Assembly (NCBI GenBank): GCA_949775045.1
Contig: OX459101.1
Span: 8,223,601 to 8,287,600, forward strand
Length of the DNA: 64,000 nucleotides
Source of the DNA: Metridium senile
Taxonomy: Eukaryota > Cnidaria > Anthozoa > Actiniaria > Metridiidae
Reading direction: 5' to 3'
Part shown: in pieces, positions 16,927 to 28,400 of the stretch
How the letters are laid out: each line of letters opens with the position of its first letter
How positions within the stretch are numbered: the stretch's first letter is position 1
The notes under the pieces: model-generated
What the model was told of the DNA's origin: nothing
The model's database searches: none
What the model saw: only the letters and a program-made list of their open reading frames with translations
Program-made: the position numbers and the translations under genes

Positions 16927-19900
16927 ATGGCGCTGTCAGTAGCAACAAATTTACCGTACTTTTCATACTCTTTTAGAAACTTAAAAGCCTATTTATTGAT
17001 AGTTTTAGTAGCTTTATTATCCCAATACACACATGGAAATGCAAAAGGTAAGTTTCTTGCTTTATTAAGGCTGTAATAGTGAGATTTTTGAAGGCAAGAT
17101 TCAGGAAAGTCGACAGTTTTGACAGTAACGTTTTTGTATCTTTTCCAGATGATTTTAAATACGTAACCTGTGGAAGTGTTGTAAAACTTTTAAACCTTCA
17201 ACATAATGTTAGATTACACTCCCATGAAGTAAAATACGGTTCTGGAAGCGGGCAACAGGTAAATTTGTTGATAAAACCATCATTTGTGATTGTGTATGTT
17301 TGGTCCAAAAAAGTCTTCTATTTCAACCCATAAAGAAGCTTTAAAATATTTTAATTTGTGTTTTTCTTCTTCTAGTTATACATTTTTATTCACATATTCG
17401 TAGAGAAAAAGTAATTTGTGGTTAGCGTATGCTCCAATACCTGGATAGAAACTGCATCACATCGTATATATATTGAGCAATATTTAATCCATTTCATAAG
17501 TGCCTTGTGTAAATGTTAAGCTAATTTTCGCATTATAAGCTTAAATTTCTGCCAAACTGAATATTTAAATTTTGTTTTTAATATTTTTATCACTTGAGTT
17601 TGTGTAATTTTATATTTACTGTTATTGTGTAAGCACGGAAAAAATTCTCGATTATGCAAATGATTTTCGTGGAAGCGTACGATTTGCTAACAGAAATGAA
17701 TGGAATTTTTGAAATCTGGAGTGCTCTCATTGGACAATGTCAATTCGAATATTTTTTACGCTCTAAACGATCTTACAAAATCCTTAAAATTTAGAAGATT
17801 TTATTAGTTTTAAGTATATATTATATTATATTTTAAAATTGTTGAATTTGCTAATTATTATTTATATGAATTATTGAAATTTTTATATCCACATGTTAAA
17901 TGAAAAATGATTTTTTCTTTGCTCGACTCTTTGCTCAAATGTTTTCAACATTCACTGTTGTTTTCATCATAAAATTATCATAATGATGATAATTATTACT
18001 AACATTATGATCACCACCACCAACATAATCATCACCATCACCATCACCCTTTTTACAGTTCCGTTCAGTGACCACAAATGATAGTTGCAAGTCGAGGTTG
18101 TAGTTGCTACGCATGTTGAATTAGAGTTTTTTTGTGTGGCAACGCAAACTTCACCTTTGAACTATTATTCTAGGTCTCTGAACGGAACTATAAAAACGTT
18201 TTATTCATTCTATTCCTATCATTTCCCTCCAATCAGTGATTTAGTTATATCATCCATTTATTTTCAGACAGTTGATTGAATGGTTTATTGATTTATTTAT
18301 TTCACAGTCTGTAACAGGAGTTGAAGTCCCTGATGATGGTAACAGTTATTGGGTGATAAAAGGACGAGTAGAAGCTCCCTGCAAAAGAGGGTTAGATCTT
18401 TACACTGATTCTACATAATAAACCAAATTTCAAAAATAAAAAAAAACACTAAATTCAGTATTTACATCGCACACATCATAGAGTGATTCTCATAAACCTG
18501 TGAAATATACTTACATTGTAAGCATATTACTCACTACTTCACTCTCATTCTTTTGTTTTCTATTTATTTTTTTTGACTATTACACATTAATTAATACACG
18601 GTTTAATTAACTCTCATATGATGCAAGCAAACAATATTTATTAGCTTTATTATTTATTAGCTTTATTTATTATTTTCCAAAGAGGATTGTTTACATACAT
18701 ACATAGAAGTCACCCATTTTATTAGTGCACAGCTTTTGGAGCAAAGGGCTTAGCGAAGATTTATATATCTATAAAATGAAGCACTGGGGAGGGAGGGTGA
18801 AAAGAGCACACCAATGCCTGCCTGGGAGACCAGCTTGCTTCTAACTGTGGGAACTACCAATGCTAAATTTTAGATCTTTTTTTTTTTAAACTAGGACACC
18901 AGTAAAGTGTGGAACTACAGTCCGAATACAACATTTATCAACAAAGCGTAATCTACACAGCCACCACTTTCAGTCACCAATATCACATAATCAGGAGGTC
19001 AGCGCATTTGGAGAGGATGGGGTTGGAGATAACCTAGATGATTGGTCTGTTGTATGTTCCACTAAACACTGGGAAAGGAAGGATACTGTCCGATTCAAGC
19101 ATAAAGAGACCAATGTGTAAGTATGCTGGAGATAAGATAATTAACAATAATAAACAGGTTCCCATTTAAATCTGTACTTTCCCATTTAAATCTGTACTTA
19201 TACAAATTTTGTTGATGTGTGCTAAACACACAGATCAACCAATCAGAGAAGTTCACTTCACAAATAATATACTCTGATTGGTTGATCTGTGTGTTTAGCA
19301 CACATCAACACAATTTGCATTGCATAAGTACAGATTTAAATGGGAAAGTACAGATTTAAATTGGAAAGTACAGATTTAAATGGGAACCTGTTAATAATAA
19401 TAATAGAAGATGCTTATATAGCGCACTATATGTAGTCTTGGTGCGCTTTACAGAGAACAAAAAATAGATTTAAATTTAAAACATAACAAGATGTTTAGAG
19501 GGAAGTCGTAGTTACAGTCATAGTGTTCTTATTTGGGAAAAAGGTAGGTCTTCAGCTTAGTTTTAAATGTTGCCAGTGAAGGTTGGTTCTTGAAATCTTC
19601 AGGAAGAATGTTCCAAAGACGCAAAGCAGCATACTCAAACCATCGATCACCATAACACAACATAAGATTACATTACAGCAAAAACATTTGTTGCATCGTG
19701 ACCAGCAAATTGTGAATTTCTATTTGATTTGGGTTTATTCGATCTGTCAATCATTTTGGAGGCAGGGATGTATGTTACCGGTAACTTGATGGGTCCGAAT
19801 TTCATTTAAATGCACAATATGCTGGTTGTGATGCTACAGTAGTTTTCATTGGAATGTTTTTTTTTTGAAAACTATGAAGGATGTGTGCATTGATATTGTG

Positions 19901-21059
19901 TGTTGATGATGATGGTGTGTATTATTATGTTGATGATGAAGATGGTGATATAGTTGTTGACAATAATAAGATTTGACAACAATGATATTTATTGGTAATG
20001 ATGGTGATGATAATGGTGATGGTGAAAATGATGGCAATGATTATGATGTTGATCATTATGATAATGATGATTATGATGGTAATATTGATGATGACTGTCA
20101 GTGATAGTAATGATAATAATGATATTGGTGATGATAATAGTGATAATTATGATGATGGGGATGATAATATTGATGATGCTGGTGATAACAATGATGATGG
20201 TGCTTATGATGACAATGATATTGGTGATAATAATGATGATGGTGCTTATGATGACAATGATATTGGTGATAATAATGATGATGGTGCTTATGATGACAAT
20301 GATATTGGTGATAATAATGATGATGATGATAATGAATTGATAATGATGCTGGTGATATATATTCTAATGAGTGATATATATTGTAGATATCTACATGTGA
20401 CATGAGATCAGTATTGATAATGATGCTGGTGATAACAATGATGATGGTGATGATAATATTGATGATGATGCTGGTGATATAAATTCTAATGAGTGATTTA
20501 TTGTAGATATCTACATGTGACAGGAGATCAGTTTGGTCGACCTATACATGGACAAAGGGAGATCAGTGGATATAGTTACCCAGAACTAGGAAATGAATGG
20601 AAAACAATGGTACAGTAATAAGCACGGCTTAATAGACCACAATCTTGGCAAAAACTAATAAGACACTTATACAGTTTTCTCTATTTTGACCTTTACCTAT
20701 ACATTTTCGCTATAATCCTCCCCTCCCCCTCCATGCAATGTTGGTTTTCAGTTAACATGATTCCTTGGTGACTGCCAGGCCAACATTGTGTAGTGGGGGG
20801 AAGGGGGATTGGCTTTAACAACAAATTGAAGCCCAAAAAGCACACACATTACGGTATAAGACTAATGTCTCATTTTCAAAGCAATTGTCTCACTTAGTTT
20901 TTGCCAAGATCGCAGTTTGTGGAGTATTATATGCCATCTTATCCAAAATGTTTTCACTACTAGATGGAACTGTTAATGGGTTTGTTATACACATGATTTA
21001 ACCATTTCTTTTGTTTGTTGTAGGAGGGAATCTACCTCAAGCCAGACTCAGATGCATAA
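16927..21059 (+). CDS. SDF2: SDF2 / SDF2L1 homologue, six exons
   Basis: The exons are 16927-17047, 17149-17258, 18308-18390, 18895-19116, 20507-20609 and 21024-21059. All phases agree and give 224 residues. An N-terminal hydrophobic signal (AYLLIVLVALL) precedes VTCGSVVKLLN and NVRLHSHEVKYGSGSGQQ, the SDF2 hallmark. The MIR-type repeats follow: TGVEVPDDGNSYW, NLHSHHF, QEVSAFGEDG with LDDWSVVC, and HVTGDQFGRPIHGQREI. SDF2 works in the ER lumen as a DnaJB11 partner in quality control. The protein ends EGIYLKPDSDA and stop, without the HDEL-like retention tail of vertebrate SDF2/SDF2L1. Retention may depend on its partner, or another last exon may exist. I chose the ATG at 16927 (AAGATGG context); the frame is open upstream only through a non-ATG codon. 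Confidence 0.95.
17940..18060. repeat. Short CAT/ATC-rich stretch in SDF2 intron 2
   Basis: CATAATGATGATAATTATTA and CACCATCACCATCACC are imperfect triplet runs. Nothing coding was seen. Confidence 0.6.
19153..19392. mobile_element. Palindromic MITE (AACAGGTTCCC family), copy 2
   Basis: Same termini as copy 1. Flanked by AATA on both sides (19149-19152 and 19393-19396). It is longer than the other copies because one arm carries an extra GTACAGATTTAAAT unit. It lies in SDF2 intron 4. Confidence 0.85.
19393..19640. repeat. Dispersed repeat with TATATAGCGCACTA motif
   Basis: The text GCTTATATAGCGCACTATAT, then GGTGCGCTTTACA and a GTCTTCAGCTTAGTTTTAAA block, resembles a repeat seen in many marine invertebrates (recalled, not searched). 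It begins directly at the MITE copy 2 boundary. Class unknown; possibly a SINE or LINE fragment. Confidence 0.4.
19895..20480. repeat. GAT-rich minisatellite in SDF2 intron 4
   Basis: It includes three or four tandem units of about 48 bp containing GATGATGGTGCTTATGATGA and CAATGATATTGGTGATAATA (about 20160-20330). Long open frames here are repeat artefacts. Confidence 0.9.
20347..20413 (+). pseudogene. Partial duplicate of the SDF2 exon 5 acceptor and 5' end
   Basis: TTGTAGATATCTACATGTGA at 20381-20400 repeats 20501-20520 exactly, 120 bp upstream of the true exon 5. The copy keeps the acceptor and about 26 exon bases (20387-20412), then runs back into the GAT repeat. One difference, GACATGAG for GACAGGAG, would make an immediate in-frame TGA if this acceptor were used. 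Confidence 0.75.
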
Positions 21060-21189
21060 ACTGTTAGGTTTTAACCTAATTTTGAAAAACATTTTTTGAA
21101 TTGAAATGCTTCTATTCCTTATCACACTTCAATTTGGACATCAAGCCTTTTCAAAAACGGTGTTCCATTTCTTAGATACTGTAATTCTT

Positions 21190-21420
21190 AAGCCTCGGCC
21201 AAACGGCAATGATAGCTCATGATAGTTGATGATAGTTCCAACTATCATGTGCGTTTGACCACCAACTATCATGCACTATCATGGACTATCATAGAGTTTG
21301 AACATGCTCAAATTTCACATGATAGTCGATGATAGTTTTTGCCGTTTGACCGCGCGTACAGGATAGTTGATGATAGTTGAGATGCCTTCAACTATCATAG
21401 CCGTTTGACCACCGCTATAG
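21190..21420. repeat. ATGATAGTT foldback with CCGTTTGACC boxes
   Basis: Units of TGATAGTTGATGATAGTT and the complement AACTATCAT alternate. GTTTGACC or GCCAAACGGC boxes are spaced along it. It looks like a foldback element or a decayed tandem array; no target duplication was resolved. Confidence 0.55.
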
Positions 21421-21568
21421 TTCTCCAGTATCTGTGAAACAAAAACTAAATATGTATTTTCTGATTGCACTAATTTATACAAACCTCTGGATTCCACTGG
21501 AACAGTTTTACTAATTGTTCACATAGTTATATTAATTTTTCACATGTTCGATTTGATTAAAGGTCTTA

Positions 21569-21830
21569 CAGTGCAACTACTGAAACCAGGGCCCACAAAA
21601 AAAGAAAATTATCCAATCACAATCGAGAATATGAACAATAGAATCTCTACAAATGTTTGACTTTTTTGCTTAAAATGCTAATAATTTTCATTATTTGTGA
21701 ACGGAATAGATAAAGATTGAATAAGAAACATCTTAGCATGTGAGAACCCTCTACAAGTTTTTTGTTTGATCTAAAAAAATATCTATTTTGAATTTTGGAT
21801 TGGGTGGCCCTGGTTTCATTAGTCGCACTT
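21569..21830. mobile_element. CAGTG-type inverted-repeat element (Tc1/mariner-like MITE)
   Basis: The ends CAGTGCAACTACTGAAACCA and GGTTTCATTAGTCGCACT are inverted complements with a few changes; GGGCCCAC and GGGTGGCCC continue the arms. TA is at the left end. Similar in plan to 32299-32573 and 10357-10561. Confidence 0.6.
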
Positions 21831-22099
21831 TAATTCTTACTCTCTTTGGAGTATCTTTGGAACATTTTTTCAATATAGTTGTTGGCCTTTGTTGAACACA
21901 TTAAAACAAATACCAATGCATGGTCCTTGTCGTCTTTTATTCTTATTTTATATTACAGTAACATTAACATTGTCCACGTAAAGTAGAGATAAATGCTACA
22001 ATAAGTGACACGTGATTCTTTATTTGTTTTCAGCAGTTGAAATTTTATTTTTGAACTGTATAATTATAACAGTACCCTGAGTAGGGGCTATTTTCTCTT

Positions 22100-22475
22100 A
22101 CCCTTAGAGCGACGAGCACAGAAGCAATTTGATTCTATTTCATGGATATAGTGTTTGCGCTCTATTCCACAGTAGCAATTTGATTCTATTAAAGGTTATA
22201 GTGTTTGCGCTCAGACTATACCACAGTAGCAATTTAAATCTATTCCATGCATGGATATAGTATTTCGCTCTATTCCACAGTAGCAATTTGATTCCATTTC
22301 ATGGATATAGTGTTTGTGCTCAGACTATTCCACAGTAGCAATTAATTCTATTTCATGCATGGATATAGTATTTCGCTCTATTCCACAGTAGCAATTTGAT
22401 TCCATTTCATGGATATAATGTTTGTGCTCAGATAGCAATTTCATTCTATTTCATGGATATAGTGCTTAGTTGTGC
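22100..22475. repeat. Minisatellite of CACAGTAGCAATTTGATTCT units
   Basis: About seven imperfect units of roughly 50-60 bp contain AGCAATTTGATTCTATTTCA and TGGATATAGTGTTTGCGCTC. The array ends about 25 bp beyond the stop codon of the DUF4773 gene, so it would fall in that gene's 3' untranslated region or just past it. Confidence 0.8.
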
Positions 22476-22498
22476 TCTAACCAAAATCTAGTAATAAG

Positions 22499-25400
22499 TT
22501 AGTTTAAGACTAGCGAAACACATCCAACACGATGCTTAAACCGGTAGTGGGGTTTTCTGGCATCTATATCAACACACAAACTCTTTCTGTTTTGTCTTTG
22601 CTGGGGGCCGATCACGGGCTTAATGCACACACCAACTTTAAGATTGTTGGTAGTCTTTTGATGAGTGCAGAGTTTCTTGGTAATTTTGACTAATAAAATA
22701 GATAAAAGATTAATAAACAATGGTCATCTCTACTTATACAATTATATTGAAAGTGTGATGATTATGATATTCATGATGATGATACTGGTGGTGTTCATGA
22801 TGATGCAGGCGGCATTTCAAAAATCGTTGTCGCAATCAAAGCTACAGCCAACACCAATGCAAAGGATGTCGGTACTATGAACATAATTTGGTGATTTATG
22901 ACACCTTTTCTTAATAAATATTTAAATATATCTCCTACCACTGCAACAACTTGTTATGGTGATATAACACCAACACGTAAATCTAAAATATCCTGGCTAT
23001 GAATAAATCAATAATATCAACATAATTTGTTGATATATTAGCCTTTTTAAAAAATATTTGTTTCACCATCTACCACTGTAACAATATGGTATAGTCATAT
23101 AGCACAAACACATACAACTAAAATATGCTATGAATAAATCAATAACAAGAGAAGAAATACCATCATCCTTTGCAGGTTTCAGAGTGTGGACGATATGTAG
23201 CTTTCTTGTGACAACGATGTTTAAAATAGGTGTATATTAGGATAGCGATGATAATGATGATCGATGATGATGATGACGACCATGATGCTAATGTTGGCGT
23301 TGGTGTTGATAACGATATTTTTCAGTGATGATGCTTGTTAATGATGATAAGGAGAATGACGATGACCATCATGATGATGATGACCATGATGATGATGACA
23401 ATGTTAGCAGTGGTGCTTGTTGATAAGGAGAATGACGATGACCATCATGATCATGATGACAATGATGATAATGTTGGCGGTGGTATTGATAACGATATTG
23501 ATCGTGATAATGATGATGGTGTTAATAAAGATATTGTCCAGTGATGATGATGATGATGATGATAATGTTGGCGGTTGTGCTTGTTGATGATGATAAGGAG
23601 AATGACGATGATTATGATGACCATGATGATAATGTTGGCGGTGGTGTTGATGACGATATTGATCATGATAATCATAATGAGGATGATAATGACCAGATTG
23701 ATGATGATGATCATTTAAGTCAACTTACTAGGGATGCTTTCTTTGATCGTCAACTTGTTGTCCAACATGAAAGTGATCGTAAATACCTGTGACGTAAAAG
23801 GATTTTTATTAATGTAGTGTGACAGTCACACTAAAGTATTTTGCGTGACCCGCCTAAGATCTCCTCTGACATCTCCTGTCGACAGTCCAACACCTTTAGA
23901 AGAGCGTTCGAACTAGTTTTTCTTCAATATCTCCCTTGCAAAAAACTTTTCGACTATTTTTTTTTCATAGAATTGGAGATAAATGTCTTACAATTCACTC
24001 AGGGTGATTTAAAAATTTGGAAGGTTTTGAGAAAAATTTTCTCCGGTGTATCCTTAACAGCCATAACTGATTTTTAAAAGGGCCTCGATGGAGTTTCCTG
24101 GTATGTAGCTGGTATGCTCGTCGGAAATTTCCAAAAATACCCCTAAAAGATACCGGAAGTTTTTTTTTTCCAAAAGGGCGTGTCTTGGCAAATTTTAACC
24201 CCTAAGAGATACCACAAAAATACTACTATTAAAACATACATTAAAGCGATAAAGGCTTTTGAAATGCTTTTCCGGGGATCGTTACTTACTTTACTATATG
24301 GTACGTGGGTCATGTTAGCACAACCTGTAACACAACGAACCACAATAATGTCAATACAACATGGCTTGATTGATGTATATTATCGTTATAAGACAACGAA
24401 CCACAATAATGTCAATACAACATGGCTTGATCGATGTATATTATCGTTATAAGACAACAACCACAATAATGTCATGCAATACAACATGGCTTGACTGATG
24501 TATATTATATCGTTATAAGACAACGAACCACAATAATGTCAATACAACATGGCTTGATCGATGTATATTATCGTTATCACGTACTATCATCTACATATTG
24601 CCATTATCGTCATTATTTACATCATCATTATCGTAATCACCATCACGTCATCATTAATTATTATCATCATCATTAATTATCATCATCATCGTTATCATCA
24701 TCATCCTCATTGATATATCATCATAATTATCATCATTATGATTGTCATCGCTATCATCATCATCATTAATTATCATCATCATTCCTCATTGTTATCATCA
24801 TAATTATCATCATTATGATTGTCATCGCTATCATCATCATCATTAATTATCATCATCATCGTTATGATCATCATCCTCATTGATATATCATCATAATTAT
24901 CATCATTATGATTGTCATCGATATCATCATCATCATCATCATTAATTATCGTTATCATCATCATTATATGATCATCATCGTTCTCGTTGTATAGCCTGCT
25001 TCGGAGCGAGGAGAATGCCTTGTTCAATTTTTTCAATCATTGTCATCATCATTATCATCATCATCATCATAATTTACCTATCTCTAATTACCTGTATGGC
25101 GGGAGTCCTTATTGACGATTGGCACACAGCACTGACACGTCACCATTGTTCTATTATCACACCGACAGTTTGAATTAGATCGATTTTTGGTTCTCTTTCT
25201 GTTTCTTTTATTTAGTAATGACTGGGCTGCATTGTTCTTCGCTAGCTTCATCCACAAGGCTAAACTGGTTTTGTTGATGCCTTTCATTGTATGCATGAAG
25301 CTGTTTAAAGGAGACGTGTTCGTGAATGAGATTCGTCTTGTTTCACTGGATCGAAGAAGACTGAATGGGTTACCTGTGTAGAAATTCGATTACGTCATGC

Positions 25401-28400
25401 ATTATCATCAAAATCGCCACCATCATTATTATATATTGGCACCATCATTGTCACCATTATAACCCTTCATAACAGCCTCATCATTATCACCATCATCATC
25501 ATCATTATCATTATCATTATCACCATCATCATTATTATTGGCACTATCATTGTCGCCATTATAGCCCCTAACAGCTTCATCATTATGACCATCATCATTA
25601 TCATTATCACCATCATCATTATCCCCATCATCATTATCATTGTCACTGATCATCACCATCATAAACATCATTATTGTCATATTGTCATTATTATTGTTAT
25701 CATCATCATCATCTTCACCACCATAATAACCATTTCCATATCATCATCATTTGCCACCACCATCACTCCGTTTACCTTCGGTTTCATTAGTCGATGTTGC
25801 TTTTCTTGTAAGTTGAAAACATCCACCATGAAACACTTTAGAAGTAGACTGTGAGTCGATCTCATATTGCAGACATCCTTTTATTTCCGATGATGCAATC
25901 CTCAGTCTTTTGAATGTCAAACAAACATCGACAGCATTGGCATATGGAGCCGCGAAACAAAAGGGTGGCACATTATCCGCTGTAAATCAAATAGTTGATA
26001 ACTAAATACTTATTACGTCCTTAGTAGTTAGTATTTCACAGATTTAGGGGGCTCTCATTTATTAGGGGGGGGGGGGGGGGCTCATGCTATTTTCGGAAGG
26101 TATTGTGTGCAGCTTAGTACTGATCAGCTGATAAACTGGGCAAATATAGGGGGTTATGATCTTTTTTTTATCAACCAGGAAGTGTGTGTGTGTGTTTCGG
26201 GGGGGGGGGGGGGGTGCATGGGTGGAGGTGAAATGGGTTTCTCCCCCCCTCTTTTTGCAGTAAAGTCCCGTTTTAGCAAAGAAAAGCGGGAACCTTTAAT
26301 ATACGATCTTTGCGCTCTTGCGTCTGCCGTTATCCGCCAAAAGGATATCAAAGTTCACCCCCCCCCCCCCCCCCTTGTTAAATTTCTGGGTCCGCCCCTG
26401 GACGAGCATACCCGCTACTTTTGCACACGAGTCCCCTCCCCTCTCCCTGGGGGTTATGCATGTACATACTTGTGAGACGGTGGCTTATCAGACTTCTTTT
26501 ATTCCAAGAAACAGCGAAACGAAATCCCTAAAGAAATAATAAACAAGTAAATAATATGAATTTACATACAATGAAACAAGCAGATAATACATCCATTATC
26601 ACGTGATTCCAAATGTATGTGGCGTCATTTAAAATAGCACCAACCATGCATTCAACGGTTTGACTGATCCAAGCACTGTAAAGTGCTAATAACACCATCA
26701 TTTACTTGAGAATGTTGTCGCGATGACAACTAAACGTTGTAATTTCTTCTCGCTTGTATTCATATTAAATTGAATAAGAAAAGTTCTCCTGATTAGAATT
26801 ACTCTATATCACTATAAACTCACTGTTTTCGATTTGAGGTTCCGTATTTTGACACAAACTGTATCGTTGATTTGAATCTCTCGCAGTTTGTGATTGAAGT
26901 TAATCTCTTTACAGCATTTACACTTTCTTTGCTTTGAACAAACACAATTTTGGGGCACTGAAAATCGACAAACAAACATTATTATTATCATTATCATAAT
27001 AACGGCTATCAGCATCAACCGAACAAATTAACACCTATTCGTTGTCTTCAGTTAGATTATCATGGCACTATAGAGTGGTTTTCATATGACCCTGGAAAAA
27101 ATTGGCACTCTGAATCTATTGTTTTCTTTTGTTCTTTATCAACAAGTACGAACTAAATAGTTGTTTTTCTTTCACGTTCAAATGAAAATCACTCTATCTT
27201 GACTGTTATTATTATCATCATCGTCATCATCACTCATCATCTGTGCGTTGAATCAAGATATAGTGCAAGTATGTATCTGGGATTACTTGACGGTCCTAAT
27301 GAAAGGCGGTACGGGTGATTTATGCGTCTATAAATAGGAGCCCTCCATGTCTGAGGTAAATAAGTAAGTAAGTAAGTAAGTAAGTGGAAGGCTTATGATC
27401 CCTCCGAGCCGTCTTGAGAACAACTCTCTCGCCGGCCGTTTTTATAGTTTGTTAACTTGTGGATCAGTTGTAATAGGCCTTCTGCAGGATCTGGTCACGT
27501 GAGATAAATTCCCAAAAAAATTGCTCTGCTAAAAAAAATCATTGGCATATTCAGAAAGAGCACATTAAAGTTAGCACTGTTGCTGAGGTTTAGCATTTCT
27601 TGATATAATTGGAAATGTTTATGATTTTAAACTCCAAACTTAACAAAGAACGTATGACTGGGACGCAAGCCAGGGGAATTTATGTCACGTGACCAGATCC
27701 TGCAAAAGGCCTATTCCGCGAGCTACTTGGATAAGTGATTAAACATTTTTTATAAAAGAAAACATTAAGCTTCCTGTAAAATACCAAAGAGTTCGTGAGA
27801 AAATGACCACGCATCAAAGGGCGTTTCCGTTGATTGGTGCCTAAAGATTCTCCAGTTATGACCTTTCTTGACGTTGCCAAGTTTTAAACTAATAGCAATG
27901 TAATTCTAAATCCAGATCGGAGAGCATTTCTTTGTTGATCCTATTCCAGACTAGATTATATTAAATACACTGACTAAAATACTAGAGGTTATATAATGAA
28001 ATTTGTAACACCGTAAAAAATGCCGTTCACTTAACTTTACTGACGTTTCGAGCTTTAGCCCTTCGTCGGAGTAAAAGACGAACGGCTATATTACCTATCG
28101 TTTAGAGCAGATTTCGTATGACTATGACTATTAAAAGCTCATGGCACGAACGCGGACAAGGCACGGCAAGGCATGTCAATATTTGTTTTTACAAACATTA
28201 CGGTCGCGGCAAGGCAAGCACACGGCACCGCACTTTTTACAATCATACGAAACCTGCTCTATATCAAACACCGACGCAGCCTATACTATACAGCCTTTAC
28301 TCGCTAGTTTCCATTTATGACTAAAATACTATGTATGACGTGTAGGATATTACTTATATATCCTCGTCATCGTCTTTATAATAAGTTAGTATTGGTGTGT

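Larger units (their letters stand above)
21060..22498. other. Intergenic between SDF2 and the DUF4773 gene (tail-to-tail)
   Basis: No gene was recognised. About 21190-21420 holds a foldback built of TGATAGTTGATGATAGTT units with CCGTTTGACC boxes. A CAGTG-type element is at 21569-21830. A minisatellite with CACAGTAGCAATTTGATTCT units lies at about 22100-22475. Confidence 0.6.

Noticed and set aside
22803..22885. Minus-strand signal-peptide-like frame starting MFIVPTSFALVLAV
   Set aside because: It lies inside a dispersed repeat related to 23165-23235 and 36411-36480, has no donor in phase with a next exon, and the DUF4773 gene already has a signal exon.
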